NCBI RefSeq assembly: GCF_008843165.1
Contig: NZ_CP044427.1
Location: 1-64,000, forward strand
Length of the DNA: 64,000 bases
DNA from: Ornithinimicrobium pratense
GTDB lineage: Bacteria > Actinomycetota > Actinomycetes > Actinomycetales > Dermatophilaceae
Reading direction: 5' to 3'
Below are positions 13,459-20,695 of the stretch, piece by piece; the first letter of the stretch is position 1; each line of letters begins with the position of its first letter. The position numbers were made by a program, and so were the translations under genes. The notes beneath the pieces were generated by a model. The model was not told where the DNA came from and made no database searches. It worked only from the letters and a program-made list of their open reading frames with translations.

Positions 13459-14390
13459 CGGGCAGCTCCTTCGGCGAGCAGGCCGGCGGCCTCGGCGAAG
13501 TCCTCACCGGCGTCGGCGCGGCGGACCAGGTCTAGGTAGGCGTCCTCCAGGGTCGCGCCCCGGACCTCGACGACCTCCACCTCACCGGAGCCGGTGGTCA
13601 GCACCTCGGTCAGGTATGCCGTGGGATCGGGGGTGGGGTGCACGCTCACCTCACCGCTTTGCCGGTGCCGCAGCCGAACCTCCTTGTTGGCCGAGAAGGC
13701 CAGGCGCAGCGCGTCGGGGCTGTCATCGGCGATCAGCCGCCCGCCGGCCAGCACCAGCATCCGGTCAGCCACCACCTCGGCCTCGGCCAGGTCGTGGGTG
13801 GTCATCAGGATCGTCGTGGACAGGTCGGACAGGTCTGCGAGCAGGTGGTGGATGTCTCGACGCCCACCAGGGTCCAGGCCGGTGGTGGGCTCGTCGAGGA
13901 AGAGCACCTCGGGGCGCCCGACGAGCCCGACGGCGATGTCCAGGCGGCGGCGCTGCCCACCGGAGAGCTTGTCGATGCGCTTGCGGGCATGCTCGGTCAG
14001 GCCGACGCGGTCCAGGAGCTGGTCCGGGGGCCAGGGGCGCTCGGTGCGCTCGTCCCCGTAGGGCTCGTAGTAGGTGGCGGCCACCTCGAGCAGGTCCTTG
14101 ACCCGCCAGGTCGCGTTGTCCCGCCAGCTTTGCAGCACGACGCCCACCCGGGCCCGCCACGCCTCTGGAGCGCGGGCGGGGTCCTGCCCGAGCACCTCGA
14201 CCTGCCCGCTGGATGGGCGGCGGAAGCCCTCGAGGATCTCGATGGTGGTCGTCTTGCCCGCCCCGTTGGGTCCCAGCAGCACGACCACCTGGCCCTGCGG
14301 GATCTCCAGGTGCACGTCGTCCAGGACCACCTTGTCCCCGTAGGCCATGGTCACACCCCGGGCCCGGATGGCGGTCTGCTCAGTGATCAT
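13455..14390 (-). CDS. ABC transporter ATP-binding protein (DrrA/CcmA type)
   Basis: Nucleotide-binding subunit of the exporter, 311 residues. Walker A GPNGAGKTTT is near 38-47, the ABC signature LSGGQRRRLDIA near 137-148, and Walker B VLFLDEPTTGLDP near 157-169, with the switch His in MTTHDLAEAE. A C-terminal domain of about 80 residues follows, as in DrrA-like drug-export ATPases. It is the first gene of a three-gene minus-strand operon with the permease and XRE regulator. Confidence 0.93.
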   Translation of the reverse strand: MITEQTAIRARGVTMAYGDKVVLDDVHLEIPQGQVVVLLGPNGAGKTTTIEILEGFRRPSSGQVEVLGQDPARAPEAWRARVGVVLQSWRDNATWRVKDLLEVAATYYEPYGDERTERPWPPDQLLDRVGLTEHARKRIDKLSGGQRRRLDIAVGLVGRPEVLFLDEPTTGLDPGGRRDIHHLLADLSDLSTTILMTTHDLAEAEVVADRMLVLAGGRLIADDSPDALRLAFSANKEVRLRHRQSGEVSVHPTPDPTAYLTEVLTTGSGEVEVVEVRGATLEDAYLDLVRRADAGEDFAEAAGLLAEGAAR

Positions 14391-14400
14391 GCTGCGAAAT

Positions 14401-14416
14401 GTAGTATGTGTACTAC
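14401..14416. promoter_or_regulatory. perfect inverted repeat, likely operator of the ABC exporter operon
   Basis: GTAGTA-TGTG-TACTAC is a perfect 6 bp inverted repeat with a 4 bp centre. It lies 10 bp upstream of the ABC ATPase start codon and so overlaps the expected promoter or transcript start. The co-transcribed XRE protein is the obvious candidate binder, but a GntR-type protein encoded elsewhere could equally use such a site. Confidence 0.6.
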
Positions 14417-14485
14417 GGACCGTGCAACACCTCTGGCGGTGCTGCGAGGACCAGGGACCCGCACTGGCAGGGCGCGGACGCTGTT

Positions 14486-14514
14486 TTGGTCCGCCGCGGT
14501 CTGTGCGGTAATCT
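14486..14514 (+). promoter_or_regulatory. promoter of the tRNA-Ile / tRNA-Ala transcript
   Basis: TTGGTC (14486-14491) and TAATCT (14509-14514) are separated by 17 bp, a good match to the housekeeping -35/-10 pattern. The expected start lies near 14521, about 34 bp before tRNA-Ile. Confidence 0.6.
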
Positions 14515-14554
14515 CGATCGTCGCGCGCGTGTTCACCTGTGAGGACGTCGTCAC

Positions 14555-14628
14555 GGGCCTATAGCTCAGTCGGTTAGAGCGCTGTCCTGATAAGACAGAG
14601 GTCACTGGTTCAAGTCCAGTTAGGCCCA
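14555..14628 (+). tRNA. tRNA-Ile (GAT anticodon)
   Basis: The 7 bp acceptor stem GGGCCTA/TAGGCCC, the D-loop AGCTCAGTCGGTTAGAG and the anticodon arm CTGTC-CTGATAA-GACAG give anticodon GAT. The T-arm contains GGTTCAAGTCC. CCA is encoded directly after the discriminator A (14629-14631). tRNA-Ile then tRNA-Ala downstream of gyrA is the usual actinobacterial order. Confidence 0.97.
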
Positions 14629-14668
14629 CCACCACCCCGCTGATCCCGACCCCCAGGGAGCTGATCGT

Positions 14669-14800
14669 ATGAAGCGTTTCCTCCTCCTCGCCGCTGCCGC
14701 CGCCGGTCTGGCCGCGCTGAAGAAGATGCAGGACCAGCAGGCCGAGCGCGAGCTCTGGGCCGAGGCCACCGACGAGGTGCCCACCGACTCCGGTCGCTGA
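14669..14800 (+). CDS. DLW-39 family small protein
   Basis: A 43-residue protein: a basic start MKRF, one hydrophobic helix (LLLAAAAAGLAAL), then a charged tail with RELWAEATDE, which corresponds to the (D/E)LW motif that names the DLW-39 family. CAGGGAGC upstream can serve as ribosome-binding site. These very short genes recur between tRNA-Ile and tRNA-Ala after gyrA in Actinobacteria; the function is unknown. Confidence 0.85.
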   Translation: MKRFLLLAAAAAGLAALKKMQDQQAERELWAEATDEVPTDSGR

Positions 14801-14866
14801 CCGCAGCCTGCACCACCGCTCGTCGGCACTGTCGGCGGCCAGGTCGAACAACTGAACATCCCCCCT

Positions 14867-14939
14867 GGGGGCGTGGCGCAATTGGTAGCGCACCTGCTTT
14901 GCAAGCAGGGGGTTGTCGGTTCGAGTCCGGTCGCCTCCA
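14867..14939 (+). tRNA. tRNA-Ala (TGC anticodon); integration site of the island
   Basis: The acceptor GGGGGCG/CGCCTCC has one G-U pair. The anticodon arm is CCTGC-TTTGCAA-GCAGG, giving TGC, and the T-arm has GGTTCGAGTCC. The 3' end is ACCCA, so CCA is not encoded exactly at the end. The 17 bp from 14897 recur at 45688-45704, so this is the reconstituted tRNA at the left edge of the island. Confidence 0.96.
14897..14913 (+). other. attL core of the genomic island
   Basis: CTTTGCAAGCAGGGGGT, from the anticodon stem-loop of tRNA-Ala, is repeated without change at 45688-45704. The anticodon arm CCTGCTTTGCAAGCAGG is symmetrical, as at many tyrosine-recombinase crossover sites. Looser similarity continues through the terminator to about 15010. 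Confidence 0.8.
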
Positions 14940-14947
14940 CCCAGGTC

Positions 14948-14985
14948 AGAGGCCCTTCCCGCTTTGCGGGGAGGGCCTCTTTCGT
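14948..14985 (+). terminator. rho-independent terminator after tRNA-Ala
   Basis: AGAGGCCCTTCCCGC and GCGGGGAGGGCCTCT form a 15 bp stem (one G-U) with a TTT loop, followed by TTCG. It ends the tRNA transcript. A decayed copy lies at 45733-45768. Confidence 0.85.
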
Positions 14986-15201
14986 GCCCGTACCCCAGGA
15001 AAGTACGGCAGCAAGTCCGACGATCATGGGCCTGACCTGCAGGTATGGGGTCAGGGGCGTCAGTATCAGGCTCGACACGCCAGTCCTGTCCTCGAAGATT
15101 GTTCGGGAAAGCGCGTTCGCGGTCACATGCGCACAACTGCATGTATCGGAATCGGCGCCAACGCAGGCGCGACGGTGGCACGTGCGTGCCGGGATAGCGG
15201 G

Positions 15202-16506
15202 TTACGTCGGCTGTGCGTGCGGCGAGCGCGGGAGGCGCGGAGCCGTGAGGTGGCCCTGCTCAGCGACGGCGGCCGCGACACTGCGTGCACCCTCGACGAA
15301 GGGCGCGGGTGCTTCCTCAGCCGCTGCCAGGACGGCCTCGGGCAGGCCCGTGCGCAGGCGCTCCGCGCGATCCACAGCTTCCGTCGCCTCCAGGCCCAGG
15401 GAGAGGCCGACAGTCACCCAGTCCTCGACGGTCACGTCGCGGACGAGCCAGGTGCGCCCCACCTTCATCGAGCTCCGCACCGCCTCGCCCTTCTTGAGGT
15501 ACGGGGCGTAGGACGCCACGTCATAGAGGGGTGCCATGGCCACGCGCTGCCCGCGCAGGAGCAGGGAGTAGTTCTTCGCGTGGGCGTCGGTCCCGCCCAC
15601 CAGGACGTTGAAGGCGAAGGCGTCGAAGAATGCCGACCGCACGGCATCGCGGTCCGCGAGGGCCAGCGTCGACAGGAGCGAGGCGACGTTCTTCACGCTT
15701 GGGCCGCCGTCGGATTGGTACTTCTTGGACCGTGGGTAGCTCATGGCCTGCAGCAGGTCTTCCTGATGCAGGCGCAACCACACCCCGTCCTGCCCGCGGC
15801 CTCGGTCGTAGCGGGTGGCGACCAGCGTCTTGGCCCCACCGACGTCGACCAGGTCCACCCGGGCGACGCGCAGGCCCAGGAGACCAGCGGCACGCAGGCA
15901 GACGAACTCGTTGACGTGCAGGTCCTCGAAACGGGTGTCGGCGCGGGTCGGCTTGAGGATGTGCGTCGTCGGCGTCGCGTCCTGGGGAACACCCCACCCG
16001 CCGTCATCCAGGCGGTGGAGCGCCACCTTGTTCTGCGCTCCCGCCAGGCTCCATCGTCCAGAGCCGGCACCGACCTCCCAGCCGTGGTCGCGGACCGTCA
16101 GCCGCAGGAGAAGGTCCGACAGCTCGTCGTGGGTCAGCCGGCGGACGTCCCCGGTGCGTTGAGCGGCATCGGGGGGGTCGACGTCGACGGGGAGCACCTG
16201 CACGGCCCCGGCGGCGTCGCGCCCGACGTGCCGGAGCAGGGCGAACGGGTTGCGCGGGGACACCTCGAACCTGCGCGCCCATTCCTCCCGGACGGCAAGG
16301 TTGTCCGGGAGCAGCCCTTCGAGCCAGGCGGAGACGACACGGTTCGAGTGCCGCGACCCACTCAGCGGCATCGACAGCGAGAGCGGTGTGGGGCTGGCAC
16401 GGGCGGTGTAGGCCCCATCGTAGGCAAAGGCCAGCGCCCCGGCGGGGGCTTGCGCCAGCTGTCCGGCGAGGATGCCGTCGAGGTAGACGTTCAGGTATGC
16501 CGTCAT
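15202..16506 (-). CDS. hipA: HipA-family serine/threonine kinase toxin
   Basis: Toxin kinase of a HipBA module; known HipA proteins phosphorylate aminoacyl-tRNA synthetases such as GltX and trigger dormancy. The 434-residue protein has the N-terminal couple_hipA region (VYLDGILAGQL, LSLSMPLSG), the Gly-rich loop SLAGAQNKVAL near 153, and the catalytic motif GGTDAHAKNYSLL near 305 with Asp and Lys-Asn. LYDVAS near 330 takes the place of DFG. It overlaps hipB by 4 bp. All key residues are present, so it looks functional. A decayed fragment of a related hipA lies at 20524-20695. Confidence 0.93.
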   Translation of the reverse strand: MTAYLNVYLDGILAGQLAQAPAGALAFAYDGAYTARASPTPLSLSMPLSGSRHSNRVVSAWLEGLLPDNLAVREEWARRFEVSPRNPFALLRHVGRDAAGAVQVLPVDVDPPDAAQRTGDVRRLTHDELSDLLLRLTVRDHGWEVGAGSGRWSLAGAQNKVALHRLDDGGWGVPQDATPTTHILKPTRADTRFEDLHVNEFVCLRAAGLLGLRVARVDLVDVGGAKTLVATRYDRGRGQDGVWLRLHQEDLLQAMSYPRSKKYQSDGGPSVKNVASLLSTLALADRDAVRSAFFDAFAFNVLVGGTDAHAKNYSLLLRGQRVAMAPLYDVASYAPYLKKGEAVRSSMKVGRTWLVRDVTVEDWVTVGLSLGLEATEAVDRAERLRTGLPEAVLAAAEEAPAPFVEGARSVAAAVAEQGHLTAPRLPRSPHAQPT

Positions 16507-16769
16507 GAGCCGTCCTCGAAGAGACCGGCAAACGGGTCATCGTCCTGGGCCTCGGGCAGGGGTGTGGCGACCAGGTCGACCGCGAGTCCGAGTGCGGCGA
16601 GGACGTCGAGCACCTTGCCCATCTCGGCCGAGGGGCCCTTCCCTGACTCCAGGCGGGAGAGCCACTGGCGGGAGACCCCCGCCCGATCCGCAAGGGCCTG
16701 CTGGCTGAGCCCTGCCGCCCGTCGTGCTCGGCGCACGGCGGCACCCAGGTCTCGCACCGTGGTGAGCAT
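16503..16769 (-). CDS. hipB: HipB-type XRE antitoxin
   Basis: DNA-binding antitoxin and autorepressor, 88 residues. The start at 16769 (MLTTVRDLG) is preferred over an upstream in-frame ATG because GAGGTGG lies just before it and the upstream codons fall inside the operator repeats. The XRE helix-turn-helix spans LSQQALADRAGVSRQWLSRL. The C-terminal tail ends in an acidic DDDPFAGLFEDGS, like the flexible tail of E. coli HipB that binds HipA. It is translationally coupled to hipA. Confidence 0.9.
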   Translation of the reverse strand: MLTTVRDLGAAVRRARRAAGLSQQALADRAGVSRQWLSRLESGKGPSAEMGKVLDVLAALGLAVDLVATPLPEAQDDDPFAGLFEDGS

Positions 16770-16791
16770 GGGACCACCTCTACGCTCTTGG

Positions 16792-16884
16792 ATGTCACGT
16801 GTGTGCGGACGGATGTCACGTGTGTGCGACATTTCCGGATGTCACGGTACCACGACATTCTGGTTTGTCGTCGAACCATGACAT
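16792..16884. promoter_or_regulatory. array of HipB-type operators
   Basis: Three 20 bp sites of the form ATGTC-N10-GACAT: 16813-16832 (exact arms), 16839-16858 (exact arms and a nearly palindromic centre ACGGTACCAC) and 16865-16884 (TTGTC/GACAT). A left arm only starts at 16792, with the same ACGTGTGTGC centre as the second site. Start-to-start distances are 21, 26 and 26 bp. The array sits between hipB and the divergent SDR gene and could control both. E. coli HipB also binds several short palindromes upstream of hipBA. Confidence 0.7.
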
Positions 16885-16942
16885 TGCGGTGTGCGCCAGG
16901 TCGCGCAACTCTCGCGCCCCGCCGGGGTGACAGGATGGGAGC

Positions 16943-17749
16943 ATGAGCTCCCATCCCTCCCGCGGCGTCCTGGTCACCGGCTCCTCCCGGGGCGTGGGGG
17001 CCGCGGTGGCCCGCGCCTTCGCGGCGCGGGGTGACCGAGTCGTCGTCCACTACCTGGGCAGCGAGGGGGCCGCGCACGAGGTATGCCGTTCCCTCCCGGG
17101 CGACGGGCATGCCGTCGTCCAGGCAGACCTCGCCGACCCGGACGCCGTCCAGCGACTGGCGACCGAAGCGATCGGGGCCCTGGGCCGGGTCGACGTCCTG
17201 GTCAACAACGCGGCGATGCTCACCGCCCCGTGGGAGGGCAGGGGCCGGCGCGGCGACCACCCGCTAGAGGAGACCTCCTACCCCGAGTGGGTGCAGATCT
17301 GGCGGCGCACCCTGGAGACCAACCTGCTCGGCCCGGCCCACCTGACCTGGCAGGTGGCCCGGCACATGATCGACGCGCCGCCCGCAGACGGCGTCCCCGT
17401 CGGGCGGATCGTCAACGTAGGCAGCCGCGGCGCCTACCGGGGCGAACCGGACATCCCGGCCTACGGCGCGAGCAAGGCCGGCCTGCACTCCTTCGGCCAG
17501 TCGATGGCGCTGCGTCTGGGTCGGCACGGGATCGCGGTGACCTCGGTAGCACCGGGCTTCATCGAGACCGAGATGGCCGGGTACGCGCTGACAGGGGACC
17601 GGGCGGCGGCCACCCGGGCGCAGAGCCCGTTCGGCCGGGTCGCCCGGCCCCACGAGGTCGCCGATGCCGTGCTCGCACTAGCCGACCCGCGGGCGGAGTG
17701 GGCCTCGGGGGCGGTCCTCGACCTCAACGGGGCCAGCCACCTGCGCTGA
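16943..17749 (+). CDS. SDR-family NAD(P)-dependent oxidoreductase
   Basis: Classical short-chain dehydrogenase of 268 residues. The cofactor motif TGSSRGVGA is near residue 14, NNAA near 86, the catalytic serine in VNVGSRGAY near 155 and YGASKAG (Tyr-x-x-x-Lys) near 174. The C-terminus GAVLDLNGASHL follows the family pattern. GGATGGGAG precedes the ATG. GC content and codon use match the host rather than the lower-GC genes nearby. Substrate unknown. It is divergent from hipBA across the operator array. Confidence 0.9.
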   Translation: MSSHPSRGVLVTGSSRGVGAAVARAFAARGDRVVVHYLGSEGAAHEVCRSLPGDGHAVVQADLADPDAVQRLATEAIGALGRVDVLVNNAAMLTAPWEGRGRRGDHPLEETSYPEWVQIWRRTLETNLLGPAHLTWQVARHMIDAPPADGVPVGRIVNVGSRGAYRGEPDIPAYGASKAGLHSFGQSMALRLGRHGIAVTSVAPGFIETEMAGYALTGDRAAATRAQSPFGRVARPHEVADAVLALADPRAEWASGAVLDLNGASHLR

Positions 17750-17776
17750 CACCTCGCCGGGCCGGTCGTGGTGTGC

Positions 17777-18312
17777 CTACCCGGTCGTGTCATCACCCAG
17801 CCGTCCGCCGAGCTGGCGCAGTGCCTCGCGCGTGGCCTGCGATGAAACCTGGGAGTAGACCTCCATGGTCAGCGCGATCCTGCTGTGCCGCAGCACGGCC
17901 ATCGCCACTCGCGGGTGCACGTCGAGGGAGACGAGCAGGCTCGCGCAGGTCCGCCGTGTGGCTTGGACCGGGATGATCGGGACGTCTGCCTTCCTCGCGC
18001 GGGTCTTGAACGCCGTGTGGAAGTTGCGCGGGTCGAGTGGGTCCCGAGGCGGGTCGTGAAGACGAGGCCGCAGTCGCCCCACATGTCGCCGGCAGCCAAC
18101 CGTCGCCGGTGCTCCTCGGTTCGGTGCCGCTCGAGGGCCCGCACGGCGATGTCCGGCAGGGGTAGCGGGGCGTCCGAGGAGGGGGTCTTGGTCCTCCGCC
18201 GGAGCAGCTGGCCGTCGACCCGCTGGACCTGCCAGGCGATGTACGCCTCGCACCGCTCCAGGTCGACGTCCTCCCACGCCAGTCCGAGCGGCCTGGCCGA
18301 GGCAACCAGCAC
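17777..18312 (-). pseudogene. truncated tyrosine integrase (C-terminal half, frameshifted)
   Basis: Remnant of a phage-type integrase closely related to the intact one at 20696-21925; the DNA of the two C-terminal halves is visibly near-identical over about 500 bp. It begins abruptly at LGLAWEDVDLE and lacks the N-terminal arm-binding domain, the core-binding domain and the first catalytic Arg. A frameshift near 18045, after GLVFTTRLG, separates the first part from the catalytic end, which still reads ATRRTCASLL, RHSRIALTMEVYSQ. The 3' end and TAG stop are intact. Confidence 0.88.
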
Positions 18313-18650
18313 GGACCGAAAGACGGGCATGCACCCGCCTTCTGCTCCCCTCGATGGGTCCCCCCCATCCGCCAATCCACTTCGTCGGCGAGCCTTGGGA
18401 GGGCTGCTCGCGTTAGGCCATGGTCAGTGCGTCGATGAGGAACGTCATGGGCGCCATCGCGGTGCCTAAACCGTCAACACTACGAGCAGCACGTACGCTG
18501 TCACAGGTGAGCCACCTACCGTGGTCGCGTCACCTACCATACGGTTTTAAGCGTACCATACGGTTTTAAGCGCCTGTAAACGTCTCGTTGTGCTCCAATT
18601 TAGTCGAAACTATGACTCGCGCATGGCTAGGGGCAAGGTTGGTAATGGGT
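18313..18650. other. intergenic region with no recognisable gene
   Basis: Between the integrase fragment and the HIT-family gene. GC falls sharply from about 18480 onward. The only structure seen is the 19 bp tandem repeat at 18535-18572. No coding frame is credible. Confidence 0.6.
18535..18572. repeat. two perfect tandem copies of a 19 bp AT-rich repeat
   Basis: TACCATACGGTTTTAAGCG occurs twice in direct succession (18535-18553 and 18554-18572). It lies just past the 3' end of the HIT gene, in low-GC DNA. It could be a protein-binding site or a scar of insertion; nothing in the sequence decides. Confidence 0.85.
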
Positions 18651-19133
18651 TTAATCCCGCCTGTCATAGGTAGAAGATGGGTGGTCTAGCCACCAACAAA
18701 TTCGCTGGATTATGTCTTCCCGCTCGACTGCCTCTAGAACTTCTCGAGTTCGGGGGTCTTGCCAAGGAGATTTCTTGGGTAGCGGCTCTCGAACGGAGTA
18801 TCTGGGAATGACATGCGCGTGAACGTGAGGCTCTTGATTTCCCAGGATCGCCACGTTCACCCTATGTGCCCCGAGGCCTTTTCTCAATATCCCACTGATG
18901 CGCTGTACGTCCACCATGAAAGCCGCCGCCACTTCTACAGGGAGTTCGTCGAAGTGATCGTAGTGGCCGCGCAGACCAACGATCATGCGGCCAGGGAAGC
19001 GAGCGTCGTCGTACAGACCGACGTCCGTAACACTAAGAGGGGCGATGGGATGCCACAGCTGGAAGCCACACGTCTCGCATGGGGGGGAAGGGACGGGTAG
19101 GTCCCCCAGTCGGTTACTGACTGCGAGTGACAC
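18651..19133 (-). CDS. HIT-family protein
   Basis: A 160-residue protein with the histidine-triad motif NQEPHVHAHVIPRY near residues 98-111 (H-x-H-x-H). HIT enzymes hydrolyse or transfer nucleoside monophosphates from dinucleotides, nucleoside phosphoramidates or AMPylated conjugates. GTG at 19133 is the best start. It overlaps the small gene upstream by 20 bp, so it belongs to the operon with the nucleotidyltransferase. The N-terminus has a C-x-x-C (CETC) that may bind metal. Confidence 0.85.
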   Translation of the reverse strand: MSLAVSNRLGDLPVPSPPCETCGFQLWHPIAPLSVTDVGLYDDARFPGRMIVGLRGHYDHFDELPVEVAAAFMVDVQRISGILRKGLGAHRVNVAILGNQEPHVHAHVIPRYSVREPLPKKSPWQDPRTREVLEAVEREDIIQRICWWLDHPSSTYDRRD

Positions 19134-19362
19134 TTACCTTCACCCCAAGGAACTGGGCAGCTGACAACGCAAGCGGTAGCTCCCAGTGCTCAGCCGTCAG
19201 CATGCGGTCCACACTCGCTTCAGGCACTTGCAACCCATCGGCGAGTCTTCTCTTCGCCTCCGGGGTCGCACGCACCTGCTCCACTACCAAGGCTCGTAGG
19301 CCTTGCTGCACCTGCTCCGCTACATCAGAAACCATGTCTCGCTCCAGTCCTCGTAGGATCAT
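19114..19362 (-). CDS. small protein, possibly HTH-type regulator
   Basis: An 82-residue protein between the nucleotidyltransferase and the HIT gene. The middle ATPEAKRRLADGLQVPEASVDRML resembles an XRE-like helix-turn-helix, followed by a hydrophobic helix (LPLALSAAQFLGVKVSV). I do not recognise the family. Its overlap with the HIT gene and 32 bp gap to the upstream gene place it in one operon. A regulator or antitoxin role is a guess. Confidence 0.65.
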   Translation of the reverse strand: MILRGLERDMVSDVAEQVQQGLRALVVEQVRATPEAKRRLADGLQVPEASVDRMLTAEHWELPLALSAAQFLGVKVSVTRSQ

Positions 19363-19394
19363 GTTCGCACCATCGCACCGCCCACCGACAGACC

Positions 19395-20423
19395 TCAGAA
19401 GGCGAGCATCTGGCGCGACCGTGCCGCGACCACGTCCCAGTCGAAGAAGACTACCTCCAAGCCCTGTTGTAGGCGATCCCCGGCATCACACATGGCCAGG
19501 AACTCCGGCGGGTTCGCATCGGCGCCCCTGCGGCCCTGCTTCACGAGACTCCTCCACTCGGGGTTACCACTACACCCCAGGTACGTGTCGAGAACGCTCA
19601 GGACCTCTCGCATTGCGTCCTGCACGGGAGGTGGTGCAACGGGGTACCCCTGCACGAGGCGATCGATCGGAGGCATGCGCACCTGGTCTTGGAGGTCAGG
19701 TACTTCAGCAGTGTGGAACCCCTCCCGCCCGCAGAGCAGCAGGGACATGGCGGTCCCTGCAAATAGGACCTTCCGGGGGATTATCAATTTAAGGTAACGC
19801 AATCCAGAGCTGTCTATACCTTCCCGAGCCTTGGCTTGGTAGTCAACGCTGATGGTGCGCCAGTAGCGAACTACGTCGTTCAAGAGAAACCTAGGGACCT
19901 TGTCGGGACGGGTACTACCTACTGTCAGGTACCTCCTGAGAGTGGTCTGGATGACGGAATCATAAACGTCCTGATTCATGAGGCTTACAGACTCCTCGAG
20001 CAGCAGCATGCGACGCGTCAATGAATGGTTCGTGTCTTGCTGGAGCCCAATTTGATCGATAAGGTCGAACGCGCCAACCGCTCGGCCGAAAACTCCCGAG
20101 GCCCCGGGGCCGGGGACTTCTTTTTCTGTCATGCCCTCTTCTATGAACCACGACCGGCGCAGTTCGTTTGCCTTGGTCAGCAGGTTAGCCGCCGTCTCTA
20201 GGTCTTCGGGAAGATTCGTCGCCAGTACTAAGTAGTCGAAGTCGCTCTCGCGCGTCACCTCTTGTCTGGCCAAGGAGCCGAATGCTACTACGTCCAACCC
20301 CTCCTCTTGGGACGATCCCAGCGCAGCCCTGGCTTGATCTATACGCCTACCGGCCAACGCTTTCGCAGCGGAGATGTTGGAGTACTCATTTAAGAGTTGG
20401 CTGACGACTAAGGACTCTGTCAT
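19395..20423 (-). CDS. nucleotidyltransferase-domain protein
   Basis: A 342-residue protein starting MTESLVVSQLLNEY. The nucleotidyltransferase (pol-beta fold) motif VVAFGSLARQEVTRESDFDYLVL is near residues 54-76, with the G-S and D-x-D metal-binding pattern. The rest is mostly helical and resembles GlnD/DUF294-type proteins in general layout only. It is first gene of a lower-GC operon with the small protein and the HIT protein. Such enzymes transfer NMP to proteins, tRNA or small molecules; the target here is unknown. Confidence 0.82.
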   Translation of the reverse strand: MTESLVVSQLLNEYSNISAAKALAGRRIDQARAALGSSQEEGLDVVAFGSLARQEVTRESDFDYLVLATNLPEDLETAANLLTKANELRRSWFIEEGMTEKEVPGPGASGVFGRAVGAFDLIDQIGLQQDTNHSLTRRMLLLEESVSLMNQDVYDSVIQTTLRRYLTVGSTRPDKVPRFLLNDVVRYWRTISVDYQAKAREGIDSSGLRYLKLIIPRKVLFAGTAMSLLLCGREGFHTAEVPDLQDQVRMPPIDRLVQGYPVAPPPVQDAMREVLSVLDTYLGCSGNPEWRSLVKQGRRGADANPPEFLAMCDAGDRLQQGLEVVFFDWDVVAARSRQMLAF

Positions 20424-20523
20424 GGCGCAACGATACTGGGTCGAGGGGAGGATTTGGGTCATTAACGACCGCAGGGAGGTCAGGCGAGGCGCAACCAAAC
20501 CCCCTAACTGTCGGCGGCCTGGG

Positions 20524-20695
20524 TTAGCGAGTGCAGACCAGCGTCGCGGCCCCGACGACGTCGACCAGGTCCACCCCGGTAGAACGCAGGACCAAGAGGC
20601 CGCAGCCCGCAGGCCCACTCCTCGACGGGCAGGTCCTCAAGTCGGGTGTCGCCGCGGATCGGCTTGAGAGAGTGCATCGTCGGCGTAACGTCCCT
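20524..20695 (-). pseudogene. hipA fragment, frameshifted
   Basis: In shifting minus-strand frames the stretch matches the middle of HipA at 15202-16506. The HipA order TPTTHILKPTRADTRFEDL then RVDLVDVGGAKTLVATR is echoed here by TPTMHSLKPIRGDTRLEDL then GVDLVDVVGAATLVCTR. Both ends of the gene are gone. It lies directly at the 3' end of the intact integrase, which suggests a recombination scar between related modules. Confidence 0.7.

Noticed and set aside
14669..14800. Small frame between the tRNAs as a chance frame
   Set aside because: Kept as a gene: the sequence has a hydrophobic helix and the ELW motif at the expected place in the actinobacterial gyrA-tRNA neighbourhood.
14899..16881. 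Long plus-strand open frame starting inside tRNA-Ala
   Set aside because: It is antisense to hipBA, which have complete conserved motifs, and its translation is Arg/Gly/Gln-rich without any pattern.
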